DNA of 64,000 bases, from the NCBI RefSeq assembly GCF_900475275.1, contig NZ_LS483364.1, forward strand, positions 2,133,501-2,197,500, given 5' to 3'. The translations under genes were made by a program, and so were the position numbers. A model generated the notes under the pieces. The model had not been told where the DNA came from. It saw nothing but the letters and a program-made list of their open reading frames with translations, and ran no database searches. Below are positions 27,203-35,950 of the stretch, piece after piece (positions within the stretch are counted from its first letter, which is position 1; each line of letters begins with the position of its first letter). This stretch comes from Streptococcus sanguinis (GTDB taxonomy: Bacteria > Bacillota > Bacilli > Lactobacillales > Streptococcaceae).

Positions 27203-27620
27203 GATAGACGAACTCCCTCTCTAAGCCTTTTTCAAAGCGAAAATGAAGATGGACAAGCTTACCTTCCTGACGCACATCAGCTGCTTCCAAACCATAAATC
27301 ATCGGCTGGTAGCCGCGACCGCTCTTATCTGTTTTACGGAAATCATCTCCCTTGGATTTACCCAAGGCCAAGTCCCTGCCATCCTGTCTGATGTAGATTT
27401 TATTGTCTTCAACCTTGTCAAATTGACTTCGCGAAAGCTCCGTCTCCAGTTGGTCGGCAAACAAAAGCCACTCTTGCTGCTGATTATTCTCCTGCTGATG
27501 CAGTTCTGAAGATAAGAGCTGGGTCATAGCCTGAAAGACCAGTATTCCACCACTGAGAACCAGCAAGGCTACTAAAGCCTCCAAGAGAGTAAAGGCCTTG
27601 ACTTTAAGGTTTTTGGACAC
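27183..27620 (-). CDS. comYF: Competence pseudopilus protein ComYF (ComGF)
   Basis: A 145-residue minor pseudopilin: [20 protein letters not shown] has a type-IV-prepilin-like KAFTLLEAL segment. The soluble part contains QMxxQLELSRSQ-like blocks of the ComGF family. It overlaps both neighbours. It works with the other ComY proteins in the DNA-uptake pilus at the membrane. Confidence 0.88.
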   Translation of the reverse strand: MSKNLKVKAFTLLEALVALLVLSGGILVFQAMTQLLSSELHQQENNQQQEWLLFADQLETELSRSQFDKVEDNKIYIRQDGRDLALGKSKGDDFRKTDKSGRGYQPMIYGLEAADVRQEGKLVHLHFRFEKGLEREFVYRVEEES

Positions 27621-27897
27621 GGATGACTACCTCCCCTTCGTGATAGACCAGCAGCTGCTTATCTGTCTTAAGCTGACTTATAGCAATTCCATTGATATGA
27701 AGCTCTTCTTGTCCTGTTTGCAGAGCCATACGGGCTACCCGAAGCACCTCTTCCTGCTGCAGAAGGAGCTGCTGCTCTTTACGAGACCGGCTAATCTGTC
27801 CCAGAAGCAGACTGGCAATAGCCGCAAAAACTGCCATGGCCATCAGAGCTTCCAGCAGAATGCTAGCCTGAAGCTGTCGTCTTTTTAAACTTGCCAT
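27604..27897 (-). CDS. comYE: Competence pseudopilus protein ComYE (ComGE)
   Basis: A 97-residue minor pseudopilin. The frame runs up to 28095, but [20 protein letters not shown] at 27897 gives the prepilin-like N-terminus and an overlap with comYD consistent with the rest of the operon. The QASILLEAL segment replaces the usual FTLLE. It is a single-anchor membrane protein of the transformation pilus. Confidence 0.88.
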   Translation of the reverse strand: MASLKRRQLQASILLEALMAMAVFAAIASLLLGQISRSRKEQQLLLQQEEVLRVARMALQTGQEELHINGIAISQLKTDKQLLVYHEGEVVIRVQKP

Positions 27898-28297
27898 TGC
27901 CCATATAAAGCTGGTAAACAACTGTCCTGTCCTCCGTCTGAAAAATAATCTTGCTGAGTGATGAATTTCCCCCAGCCCGGTCAAACTTAATGACCTGCTG
28001 CTCATGCTCCTGCAAAGTTTGTGGAAAATCCAGCTCTTGATAACCGTTGGAAATCTGCCGTCCTGAAATCTTGAGAGAAAGCTTATCATGCCCAACTAAG
28101 CTCAGCCTCTGCGTCTCCTGATAGAGCCTCTCAAACTCTAAAAAGAAGAGTTGCTCTTGAACCTGATTGAAGCCAGCCCTGACCGAGCCAGATAATACTA
28201 GTAGTAGAAAACTAACAACAAAAAGAACTAAGAGACTTTCCAGCAATGTAAAAGCCTTAATTGGCAACCGCTTGAGTTTCGCCACTGTGTTTTCCAT
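27863..28297 (-). CDS. comYD: Competence pseudopilus protein ComYD (ComGD)
   Basis: A 144-residue minor pseudopilin. MENTVAKLKRLPIKAFTLLE is followed by a hydrophobic helix; KAFTLLESL is the prepilin-peptidase site. The remaining part is soluble and predicted extracellular. Start 28297 overlaps comYC by 41 bases, normal for this operon. Confidence 0.88.
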   Translation of the reverse strand: MENTVAKLKRLPIKAFTLLESLLVLFVVSFLLLVLSGSVRAGFNQVQEQLFFLEFERLYQETQRLSLVGHDKLSLKISGRQISNGYQELDFPQTLQEHEQQVIKFDRAGGNSSLSKIIFQTEDRTVVYQLYMGNGKFKKTTASG

Positions 28298-28574
28298 AGT
28301 AAGCCTTATATGAATCTGCCTGCTTCTGGCTGATATTTCCTGCGCTGACTAGCTTGCTCAGGCTAGCCTTTTCATTGGTGTTCTTAAGCTCATACAGCTC
28401 CGCCTGGCTTTCTACTACCTTGACCACCGCTGCCGTTCCTGTATCTGAAACAGCATCTTTTTGCTTGGTCAGATTAGGCACAAAGAGCAGCAAGAGTACG
28501 CTGATAACCAGCAAGACAATCAGCATTTCCACAAGGGTGAATGCTTGAACTTTTAAGGTATTAAGTTTTTTCAT
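28257..28574 (-). CDS. comYC: Major competence pilin ComYC (ComGC)
   Basis: A 105-residue major subunit of the transformation pilus. MKKLNTLKVQAFTLVEMLIV, with prepilin cleavage before FTLVEM, is the typical start; the open frame extends to 28715, but the start at 28574 fits the family length. Directly overlapped by comYB. Processed by the PilD-type peptidase ComC, which is not in this window. Confidence 0.93.
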   Translation of the reverse strand: MKKLNTLKVQAFTLVEMLIVLLVISVLLLLFVPNLTKQKDAVSDTGTAAVVKVVESQAELYELKNTNEKASLSKLVSAGNISQKQADSYKAYYGKHSGETQAVAN

Positions 28575-29608
28575 TACAAATGAACCTCCATATTCTGATA
28601 AATGGGCAAGAGCATTGCCGCATAAAGTAAAACAATCACTAAGGCAACAAAAATAAATACTAGGGGCTGAATGAAATTCATGGCTCGGTTGATACGTAGG
28701 AAAAATTCCTCCCAAGTCTTTTCAGCATAGACTTCCAGCTCACTATCTAGCTTGGATTTGACCTCACCATACTCGATCATCAGGGACAATTCTTTCTTAA
28801 AGAAAGGATAGCTCGCCACCTTGTCCGCATAGCCTTGACCGCCTTGCAAAGCAGCAGCCATATCTTCTCCGATTTCCTGAAAGAGCTGGGAAGGCTGCTC
28901 CTGCATAATCGCAAAAATCTGACTCAATTCCAGGCCCTGACCAATCATATTTCCCCATTCACGAGCATAATAAGCGGTCAAGTAAGCCTGCACCAAACGC
29001 CCAATAAAAGGCAGAGCTGCTAGTTTGCTGAAAAAACGAATCTTGGATGACTTTCGATAATAAAAGAGAGCCACTGAAACCAAGGCGGCCCAAGCAAGGC
29101 TGCTCCACAAAAAAATCTGAGGCAGGTGATTAATCAGCTGAGTAGCTAGATTCTGGCTGTCTAATTGAGGCAGAAGATAGTTGCGCAATCCCAGCATGAT
29201 AAGGACCAAAAAGCCCAGCAGCATGAGAGGATAGGTTCCTACCTCTATCAATTTTTTCTTAACCTTGGACAGATTTTCCAGATAGGCCTCAATTTTGCCC
29301 AGACTAAGTGTCAGATTGCCATGCAGCTCAGATAAGGACAGCTGGGTTACAACGCTGTCGGAAAATCCCAGTCGACTGACAATCTCTGAAAAGGACTGAC
29401 CAGCTGACAAACCTGCCCGCATTTCTGCCACATAAGCCTCCTCCAGCAAGGCACTTCGCCTCAGAAAGTCTACAATCTCTGCTAAGTGAAAACCGCTGCT
29501 AAAGAGATTATGAAAGAGCTCAATAATCTTTTTCTGCTTAGGCGTAGACAATTTTTTCGGTCTGCCTTTGCTCAGCACTGATATGTCCTTCTGCAAAAAG
29601 CTGATCAA
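28574..29608 (-). CDS. comYB: Competence pilus assembly membrane protein ComYB (ComGB)
   Basis: A PilC/GspF-family inner-membrane protein that anchors the pilus ATPase. It has three main hydrophobic regions and the conserved LFSSGFHLAEIVDFL and ALQGGQGYADKV segments. The start is uncertain: the frame opens at a TTG at 29683; TTG 29608 (LISFLQKDIS) gives 344 residues, near the family length, and GTG 29578 has the best ribosome site (AAGGA). It overlaps comYA. Confidence 0.88.
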   Translation of the reverse strand: MISFLQKDISVLSKGRPKKLSTPKQKKIIELFHNLFSSGFHLAEIVDFLRRSALLEEAYVAEMRAGLSAGQSFSEIVSRLGFSDSVVTQLSLSELHGNLTLSLGKIEAYLENLSKVKKKLIEVGTYPLMLLGFLVLIMLGLRNYLLPQLDSQNLATQLINHLPQIFLWSSLAWAALVSVALFYYRKSSKIRFFSKLAALPFIGRLVQAYLTAYYAREWGNMIGQGLELSQIFAIMQEQPSQLFQEIGEDMAAALQGGQGYADKVASYPFFKKELSLMIEYGEVKSKLDSELEVYAEKTWEEFFLRINRAMNFIQPLVFIFVALVIVLLYAAMLLPIYQNMEVHL

Positions 29609-30479
29609 TCTGCTGATTCCAGACTGCGGCTTCGTGCTCTTGATAGTTTTGACTGACAAAATCAACGACACCTCCTCCCCCAATTAAACGCTGGTAACAA
29701 ACACCTTGAAGCACCATTCTTAGCTCATCCTCGCTAACGCCCAATTCCAAAAGTCGCTCATAGACACCGCGAACACTCTTGGCATGAATCGTTGAAAAGA
29801 CCGTAGCTCCGGTCAAACTTGCCCGAACCACTGCCCTAGCTGTCTCTCGATCACGGATTTCCCCGATAATCAAGAGATCCGGACGATGTCGCAGAGACAG
29901 CTTAATCAGACTGTCATAAGTCATGCCAATGGTTTCGTTCAGTTGCAGCTGCAGCATAGCCTCTTGCTTAATCTCAACCGGATCTTCAATCGACATAACC
30001 TGCTGATCAGAAAATTTAAGCTGAGCCAAATGGTACATCAAGGTCGTCTTGCCACTGCCGACTGGTCCTGAGAAAAGATAGAGACCGCGAGCCTGAATTT
30101 TCTTTCGCAGCTCCGGCAATTGCTCAAACCAAAAGCGCAGCTCCCTGTCTTCGTCATGAAGGAGCCGGATAACCAGACTTTCAAAACCACGGTAATCCCC
30201 AACTGACGACAGCCGAATTGAAACCTTGGCTTCCCCACAGTCATAATCGCAAGACCCCAGCTGACTGCGGCGCTTCTCTCCAACATTCATACCTGCGACA
30301 AACTTAAAGTGGCTGATAACAGCTGACAGAAGTTCAAAATCATAAGTCTTAATAAAGCGACGTTCATCACCGATTCTCATATAAAGCTCATAGCAAGTAG
30401 TCTTAGGAATGAGGTAAATATCCTGCGCCCCTTCTTGCCGAGCCTGCCTAATCATTTCTTTTGCAATTTCTTGAACCAT
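29538..30479 (-). CDS. comYA: Competence pilus ATPase ComYA (ComGA)
   Basis: A 313-residue PilB/GspE-family cytoplasmic ATPase that powers pilus assembly for DNA uptake. Walker A SGPVGSGKTTLMYHL, Asp box MSIEDPVE and His box TGATVFSTIHAKS. First gene of the comY operon; a ComX box (TGCGAATA) lies 20 bases before the start codon, so it is a late-competence operon. Confidence 0.95.
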   Translation of the reverse strand: MVQEIAKEMIRQARQEGAQDIYLIPKTTCYELYMRIGDERRFIKTYDFELLSAVISHFKFVAGMNVGEKRRSQLGSCDYDCGEAKVSIRLSSVGDYRGFESLVIRLLHDEDRELRFWFEQLPELRKKIQARGLYLFSGPVGSGKTTLMYHLAQLKFSDQQVMSIEDPVEIKQEAMLQLQLNETIGMTYDSLIKLSLRHRPDLLIIGEIRDRETARAVVRASLTGATVFSTIHAKSVRGVYERLLELGVSEDELRMVLQGVCYQRLIGGGGVVDFVSQNYQEHEAAVWNQQIDQLFAEGHISAEQRQTEKIVYA

Positions 30480-30497
30480 AAATCCTCCTCACCTTAC

Positions 30498-30505
30498 TAT
30501 TCGCA
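30498..30505 (-). promoter_or_regulatory. ComX (cin) box of the comY operon
   Basis: Minus-strand TGCGAATA preceded by a run of six T, matching the cin-box consensus TACGAATA at seven of eight positions and similar to the ssbB site at 8441. It lies just upstream of the comYA ribosome site. Confidence 0.78.
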
Positions 30506-30527
30506 AAAAATCCAGAAAAAGAAAAAA

Positions 30528-30572
30528 CAGCGGAAGAAACTTAACTTCTAACAAGTTAGGTCTCTTCTGCTG
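30528..30572 (-). terminator. Terminator of the DUF1033 gene
   Basis: Long imperfect hairpin: outer arms CAGC and GAAGA pair with TCTTC and GCTG, with an inner AACTT/AAGTT stem, followed on the minus strand by a run of six T. It separates the DUF1033 gene from the comY promoter. Confidence 0.72.
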
Positions 30573-30608
30573 CTCTATTATCAGATTTGCAAAATATATT
30601 CTGTCGAT

Positions 30609-30989
30609 TTAAAGAGGCTTAGCGTTTTTTAGTTTGACTGAGCAAGCTCGGTGCTTTTCAAGGCCGTTCTGCTTAGTATAGCCTGGCCGGTACTTGCTCT
30701 TAGGGATCTGGCAGTCATTCTCCAGCAAAAACAGAGAGTGGTACTGCTGAACATTCTCATCGCACTCCTCGCACCAGCGCTGATCCTCCGGATCCCAAAA
30801 AATTGTCATTAAATCACTACGGCTCTTATACAAAGGTGACTGCTCTTCCATCTGCAGCCAACGGCTTTTATAATACTTAAGGGCTTCATAATAATCATCG
30901 AACTGCTTCTTTGCAACGATATCCTCTTCCCAGCCATCCAGGAACCACCACGGTTCATAGTCCCCGTACATCTCAATTACACAATACAT
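30609..30989 (-). CDS. DUF1033 family protein
   Basis: A 126-residue cytoplasmic protein that starts MYCVIEMYGDYEPWWFLDGW, characteristic of DUF1033, a family found next to comYA/comGA in streptococci. The frame extends to 31055, but 30989 follows AGAGAGGA. CEECDEN contains a cysteine pair. Function unknown; it is separated from comY by a terminator, so it is not simply part of that operon. Confidence 0.85.
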   Translation of the reverse strand: MYCVIEMYGDYEPWWFLDGWEEDIVAKKQFDDYYEALKYYKSRWLQMEEQSPLYKSRSDLMTIFWDPEDQRWCEECDENVQQYHSLFLLENDCQIPKSKYRPGYTKQNGLEKHRACSVKLKNAKPL

Positions 30990-31014
30990 ACTCGTCCTCT
31001 CTTTGTACCGTATA

Positions 31015-31239
31015 TTATATATGAATTCTTTGACGAACAAAACTATTTTGCTCAAAATCAGAAAACAAGAACTTTATTGGAACAGAGACAAGCACATCAC
31101 TCTTCATAACATGAAGATTAACATCACGGATAGTATTCTTAACCATGCGAACAAATAGTGTTGGTCCATTTACACATACGACAGGTTTCTCAACATCTAG
31201 AAACTGGATAAGTCCTGATTTAGCATAAATACAAGCTTT
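31015..31239 (-). pseudogene. Unrecognised open frame, possible gene fragment
   Basis: A stop-free stretch of 74 codons on the minus strand, between the GH8 terminator and the DUF1033 gene. It begins without a start codon or ribosome site (KACIYAKSGLIQFLDVEKPV) and ends NSFVRQRIHI. Composition looks protein-like, but I recognise no family. It could be the tail of a decayed gene, or chance; the DUF1033 promoter presumably lies inside or just after it. Confidence 0.3.
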
Positions 31240-31281
31240 CTATTTTGACAATTTCTGAAATAAATCTCAATCTTTTTCTTC

Positions 31282-31315
31282 AAAAAAGGTGAGACAAATA
31301 TCATTTTGTCCCACC
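31282..31315. repeat. GTGGGAC-type hairpin, terminator of the GH8 operon
   Basis: GGTGAGACAAA and TTTTGTCCCACC pair around a short TATCA loop; a run of six T follows on the minus strand. It ends the polysaccharide operon and shares its GTGGGACAAA core with the repeats at 7843 and 14671. Confidence 0.7.
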
Positions 31316-31365
31316 CTATTGTCTGCATGATCTTAAGCAAAATTTTCATCTTGCTTGTTTCTGCA

Positions 31366-32472
31366 TTATAAAGTTTCTAAAGCAATCATCGTTGTCACAG
31401 CTGCGTCATAGTAATTATCTGACGGCAAACCTTGCATGAAGAGATATTTATTCTGCTGCACCAATTTGCGGAATTCCATATTGTTGTTAGCCGCGTAGAA
31501 TACCGGAGCGGTAAAGCTGCCAGCCTGATTACTATTGAGAGCTTTCCCTTTCAGAGTGTAGCCCGCATAGATCTTTTCTTGACTGAGGAAGAAGTTTAAC
31601 ATCTTCTTCAGCATTTTTTGACTTTTTTCATCCTTGCTTTGAGCCAGATTGTAAGGAAGTCGGCAGGCATTATAAGAATAATAGCCATCATTTGCAGATT
31701 CAACCGTATCAGCATCAGCTGCCCAAACTTTGTCGCCTTCAACCCAGATAAAGTCTGGTATCAAACCAGTCTTATTATCAGCGCTGATTGCTTCAAGTTT
31801 GCTGAGCATGTTATCCCGAATTGTCAGCCACTGCTTATCCTTTGTCAACTCATAGAAAGCTTGGAACTGCTGCGGCAATGTATCAGAAGTCCGCATGAGA
31901 TTATAAAATTTCGATTCTGCATTTGCCCAGTTCCCAACCGTCAAAACGCCGTTACTTTCATTATAGTTATATGCCAAGACATCTTTCAGAATGGCCTGAG
32001 CCTGATCTTGGTATTCTTTAGCCTTGTCCGGCCACTGCTTAGCAGCCTGAATCAAAGCATAGGCAATGTAGAGATCGCCGTCTGTAGCATTGTTTTCGTC
32101 TTCATGATTGCTCTTTCCATCCTTAATCGTCTGTTTCCAAGACATGAGCTGGGTATCTTTCAGACGATGAGCTAGATAATATTGGTAGAGCTTCTCAAAA
32201 TCAGCAGGACTGGCATCGCCTTGCTTAGCTGCATCCACAGCAATCACCATGCCATAACCTTGTGCCTCAGACAGCACAACATCTTCAGTCTTACTGTTTG
32301 TCGTCCTGATATAAGACAATTTGTCCTTGGTTACGACATATTCTTTAGACCATTGGCTGTATATCTTCTTTTTGATATTAGGAGTACTGCCCATGCGGGT
32401 GTACAACAGGATACCAGCCAAAACAGCCAGAATTGTCACAAACCAAATAAATCTTAATCTTGTTCTTTTCAC
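31366..32472 (-). CDS. Glycoside hydrolase family 8, membrane-anchored
   Basis: A 368-residue extracellular glycosidase with an N-terminal membrane anchor (about residues 8-24, no lipobox). GH8 hallmarks: VLSEAQGYGMVIAVDAA with the likely acid Glu69, and NATDGDLYIAYAL with Asp131/Asp133. GH8 enzymes cut beta-1,4-glucan, chitosan or xylan, and a GH8 member (PssZ) accompanies the Listeria Pss polysaccharide operon. It lies 8 bases after the GT2 synthase gene, so it probably trims or releases that polymer (inference). Confidence 0.88.
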   Translation of the reverse strand: MKRTRLRFIWFVTILAVLAGILLYTRMGSTPNIKKKIYSQWSKEYVVTKDKLSYIRTTNSKTEDVVLSEAQGYGMVIAVDAAKQGDASPADFEKLYQYYLAHRLKDTQLMSWKQTIKDGKSNHEDENNATDGDLYIAYALIQAAKQWPDKAKEYQDQAQAILKDVLAYNYNESNGVLTVGNWANAESKFYNLMRTSDTLPQQFQAFYELTKDKQWLTIRDNMLSKLEAISADNKTGLIPDFIWVEGDKVWAADADTVESANDGYYSYNACRLPYNLAQSKDEKSQKMLKKMLNFFLSQEKIYAGYTLKGKALNSNQAGSFTAPVFYAANNNMEFRKLVQQNKYLFMQGLPSDNYYDAAVTTMIALETL

Positions 32473-32480
32473 ACTTTCTC

Positions 32481-33791
32481 CTAACCTGCAAATCGTTTTG
32501 TTTTAACCCACTTGGTTTCTTTCCTCTTCAAAATCTTGTCCAAGATAACAGATCCTACTGCATCTAAAGAAACAACGATAAAGAGCTGAGAGTAAGTCAA
32601 ATAGGACACAAGAGCCAGCCAAATCTGTTTGGTGGTCGCCTGTCCAAACTGAGAAGCCAGGGCGATATTGATCTGCAAAAGATAAAGCAAAATCATCAGA
32701 AGCCAGTTAAAGAGCATCAGCTGGACGATATAGATATTCTGAGCATCAAAAGCGAAAGGAATCCGCACATCCGGTACAAAGAGCTGGGTAATCATCGCCG
32801 CTACATTGGCAAAGAAAACCAAGTCAGATAAGACAATCGCCAAATTAAACCAGAAGAAGATACAAGAATAATTGAACACTTCCAGTTTCACGCGCCAGTT
32901 ACCGCCACTAAAAAGATGTTTGAAGTTGGCAAGAACTACCTCATAATTCCCCTTAGCCCAGCGCTTACGCTGCATGTAGTAGGACTTGAGGGTTTCTGGC
33001 TCTTGTTGGAAGGCCTCTGAGTTATAAGCCAAGGCAATCAGCTTGCCGCTCTGCATAATCTTAAAGGAAATTTCCGTGTCCTCTGTCAAGGCACCATTTT
33101 TCCAACCACCAATACTCTTAACAAACTCAGTGTTAATCAAGAAGTTCGTACCTGGAATCCGTCCAATCTTAAAGAGATGCCACATACCTACGTGGTAAAC
33201 ACGCTGAGTTACAACGATTTCTTGGTTGATACAACGTGTCAGGAAGTTCTGGTTGGCATTGCGGGTCTTGTTGCGTCCGAAAGAAGCAACGTGGCGTTCT
33301 GGATCTTCCAAAACTTTCTTGACTAGGAAGTAAAGAGCATTCTTTTCTGGCATGGCATCCGCATCATAGACACAGATATATTCACCCTTGGCCATCTTCA
33401 GGGCGTCATTCAGCACCCCTGCCTTACCTCCCGTACCAGTACGGTCTGTAATTGTAATATTGCGTCCAGCATACTCAGGCATAGCCTGTACTTTCAGCAT
33501 TTCCTGATAAGTATCATCCGAGCAGTTGTCCGCAAATAGCAGAACTTCCACTCGGTCATGAGGATAATCCAAATCCAGAATGGCCTTAGTTGTCTGAGCG
33601 ATAACCACATCTTCATTGTGGGCTGGGACAACGACTGTAACCATAGGATAATGTTCCAATGGGCTGGTATCCACGTTGAAGTCACTGCGTTTCATCCAGA
33701 AATGCACGGAAGAGCATAGAATAACCAAAGCCCAAGCCAGAGACATCCAGATGGAGAACAGAGTGACAATCATAATAAGTTGACTAATCAT
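32481..33791 (-). CDS. Processive GT2 polysaccharide synthase
   Basis: A 436-residue membrane beta-glycosyltransferase of the cellulose synthase/IcaA/PssA type. One N-terminal helix (6-28), the GT-A domain with VTVVVPAHNED (51-61), DAD (143-145), TED (236-238) and QRKRW (274-278), then about four C-terminal helices that could form the export channel. No PilZ domain is visible. ATG 33791 overlaps the stop of the 47-residue peptide. The presence of mnaA suggests a ManNAc- or GlcNAc-containing polymer (inference). Confidence 0.9.
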   Translation of the reverse strand: MISQLIMIVTLFSIWMSLAWALVILCSSVHFWMKRSDFNVDTSPLEHYPMVTVVVPAHNEDVVIAQTTKAILDLDYPHDRVEVLLFADNCSDDTYQEMLKVQAMPEYAGRNITITDRTGTGGKAGVLNDALKMAKGEYICVYDADAMPEKNALYFLVKKVLEDPERHVASFGRNKTRNANQNFLTRCINQEIVVTQRVYHVGMWHLFKIGRIPGTNFLINTEFVKSIGGWKNGALTEDTEISFKIMQSGKLIALAYNSEAFQQEPETLKSYYMQRKRWAKGNYEVVLANFKHLFSGGNWRVKLEVFNYSCIFFWFNLAIVLSDLVFFANVAAMITQLFVPDVRIPFAFDAQNIYIVQLMLFNWLLMILLYLLQINIALASQFGQATTKQIWLALVSYLTYSQLFIVVSLDAVGSVILDKILKRKETKWVKTKRFAG

Positions 33792-33927
33792 GACGAGTCA
33801 CCGCCCTAAAATTTTTATTGACCCGATTGTAAATAACCAGATAATAAATGAAGAGGACCAAAAAGCTAATAGCAAAAAAGATACTTAGCACCATAGAGAT
33901 GATAAAAAATACTTCTGTTAAAGACAT
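33784..33927 (-). CDS. 47-residue single-helix membrane peptide
   Basis: Reads MSLTEVFFIISMVLSIFFAI and continues as one long membrane helix, ending in a basic tail (NRVNKNFRAVTRHD). It has an excellent ribosome site (TAGGAGGT) overlapping the end of the upstream gene, and its stop overlaps the GT2 start, so it is surely translated within the operon. By position it may be a small synthase partner like IcaD/PgaD; there is no sequence proof. Confidence 0.75.
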   Translation of the reverse strand: MSLTEVFFIISMVLSIFFAISFLVLFIYYLVIYNRVNKNFRAVTRHD

Positions 33928-33938
33928 GTGTTTACCTC

Positions 33939-34727
33939 CTAGTATTCTACGATAATGTCGGTTTCAAGCTGACGCTCCAGATTGCTCAAAGCGTCATCGA
34001 AATTATGGAATTTGTCAATGTTTTGAGCGTTCAATTTTAAACTGCCGGACTGAAACTGAATTTTTTGGTCAGTTTTCTTATTCTCAAAGTGCATCATCGT
34101 TAAATCGTCACGCACTTTCTCTTGGAAATATTCCTTGACTTCCTGATCCAGATCTTCTACCAGAACGAGAAAGTTACCATTGGATACATAGTAAACCGTT
34201 TCTACATTCTGGAAGTCCCAGTTAAGCAGTCGTAAAATTCTCTTGAGCATCCGCTTGTACTCCCGAGAGTGAATTTGATAAAAATGATGATTGTGTGCCC
34301 AATGGACCAGCAAAGCCTGAAAAGCTGGAGCTTGTTTCTGATTTACTTTCTGAACCATTTCTTCATAGGCCTCAGCAGCATCTTCACTGTCATCCTGCAC
34401 CAACCCCAAGCGCTGATGGAGATAGAAATTCACTCGGCTGGTCAGCCAAGCACTGACAGGGAAGACATAAAGCAAGAAGAGAACTTGATTGTCCGGTAGG
34501 TAGGTTACATCAAAGAGCAAGATCAGAGTTGCTATAACCACACCCAGAATCATTGCCCATGTCACCAAAAGATCAGATAGGACAAAGACACTAAAAATAC
34601 CTAATAAAATCAGCGCGATTCCGATATAAAATATGTTAGCTGCAAAATTCCAACTGTAGAAAAGAATTAGTCCAATTGCCAGTACAAAGACGGCTAATGA
34701 TTTTTCTAGTCCTTTTTTCCTAAACAT
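33939..34727 (-). CDS. Membrane protein with degenerate GGDEF-like domain
   Basis: 262 residues. Residues 8-98 contain about four or five membrane helices; a short acidic linker follows (112-128), then a soluble domain (130-262) whose pattern recalls a GGDEF domain. VETVYYVSNGNFLVLVEDLD aligns with the usual xxVxRYGGDEFxVLLPD block, with SNGNF (182-186) in place of GGDEF, so no cyclase activity is expected. The architecture resembles PelD-type receptors. The start overlaps mnaA by 8 bases. Assignment is by eye and should be tested by structure comparison. Confidence 0.6.
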   Translation of the reverse strand: MFRKKGLEKSLAVFVLAIGLILFYSWNFAANIFYIGIALILLGIFSVFVLSDLLVTWAMILGVVIATLILLFDVTYLPDNQVLFLLYVFPVSAWLTSRVNFYLHQRLGLVQDDSEDAAEAYEEMVQKVNQKQAPAFQALLVHWAHNHHFYQIHSREYKRMLKRILRLLNWDFQNVETVYYVSNGNFLVLVEDLDQEVKEYFQEKVRDDLTMMHFENKKTDQKIQFQSGSLKLNAQNIDKFHNFDDALSNLERQLETDIIVEY

Positions 34728-35877
34728 TTTTTACTCCTGTCTTAAATTCTTCCGGCCTAGCCGTCTGCTTAAAATAGTGAGCTATTGCTTGAGCAATCCG
34801 CTCAGAAGCCTTACCGTCACCATACGGATTGCTGGCTTGGGCCATTTCCTGATAGAGTGACTCATCTGTCAGCAGGGCTTCCATTGCCTCTGCTACTGCT
34901 TGAGTTTCTGTACCGACCAGCTTCAAGGTGCCGGCTTCAACTCCTTCTGGTCTCTCTGTTGTATCACGAAGTACCAGTACAGGTTTACCTAAGGAAGGTG
35001 CTTCCTCTTGTACTCCGCCTGAGTCTGACATGATAAAGTAGCTTTTAGCTGCGATATTATGGAAATCCAACACATCCAAAGGCTCAATCAGATGAATCTT
35101 TTCATTATCACTCAGAATTTCTCTGGCCGCCTCCTGAACCGCTGGGCTCAGGTGAACAGGATAGACAATTTCCACATCATCATGGGCATCTACAATCTGC
35201 CGTAGAGTTCGAAAGACCCTTCTCATCGGCTCGCCTTGATTTTCCCGGCGATGCATGGTCACCAAAATCATCTTGCGAGCTGGATCAATACGATCAAGCA
35301 CCTCATGCTGATAATCAGCCTGGACGGTCAGCTTGAGAGCGTCAATAGCTGTATTTCCTGTCACAAAAACTGTTTCTGCCGGATGGTTTTCCTTGAGCAA
35401 GTTAGCCTTACTCTGATCTGTTGGCGCAAAATACAAGTCCGTCAAAGAGTCAGTCATCTGACGATTCATCTCTTCTGGGAAAGGAGAGTATTTATTCCAA
35501 GTCCGCAAGCCAGCTTCTACGTGGCCGATACGAACTTGATTATAAAACGCTGCAAGACTAGCCGCAAAAGTCGTTGTCGTATCACCGTGCACCAGCATAA
35601 TATCTGGCTTGTTTTCCTTTAAGATATCATCCAGCTTATGCAGGATCTTGACAGTAATATCTGTCAGGGTTTGATTCTTCCCCATAATATCCAAATCATA
35701 ATCAGGCTTAATCTTAAAAGTCTCAAGTACCTGATCCAGCATCTGACGATGCTGAGCAGTCACAACTGTTGTCGTTTCAAACAAGTCTGCCTGCTTCTTC
35801 AGTTCAATAACCAGTGGAGCCATCTTAATTGCTTCTGGACGAGTTCCAAAAACAACCATTACCTTAATTTTCTTCAT
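34720..35877 (-). CDS. mnaA: UDP-N-acetylglucosamine 2-epimerase (non-hydrolysing)
   Basis: A 385-residue cytoplasmic enzyme that interconverts UDP-GlcNAc and UDP-ManNAc. N-terminal KVMVVFGTRPEAIKMAPLV, then GHVEAGLRT, PEEMNRQMTD, TMHRRENQGEP and MSDSGGVQEEAPSLGKPVLV are classical WecB/MnaA motifs. First gene of the polysaccharide operon, with its own promoter. It should supply ManNAc precursor to the GT2 synthase, though a wall-glycan role elsewhere is also possible. Confidence 0.95.
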   Translation of the reverse strand: MKKIKVMVVFGTRPEAIKMAPLVIELKKQADLFETTTVVTAQHRQMLDQVLETFKIKPDYDLDIMGKNQTLTDITVKILHKLDDILKENKPDIMLVHGDTTTTFAASLAAFYNQVRIGHVEAGLRTWNKYSPFPEEMNRQMTDSLTDLYFAPTDQSKANLLKENHPAETVFVTGNTAIDALKLTVQADYQHEVLDRIDPARKMILVTMHRRENQGEPMRRVFRTLRQIVDAHDDVEIVYPVHLSPAVQEAAREILSDNEKIHLIEPLDVLDFHNIAAKSYFIMSDSGGVQEEAPSLGKPVLVLRDTTERPEGVEAGTLKLVGTETQAVAEAMEALLTDESLYQEMAQASNPYGDGKASERIAQAIAHYFKQTARPEEFKTGVKNV

Positions 35878-35950
35878 TTTTCCTCACCAAAAATCAACAT
35901 TCTTATATTAACTTTTTACTAAAAAATGTTTGTTTTAAGTAACCTTAGTT

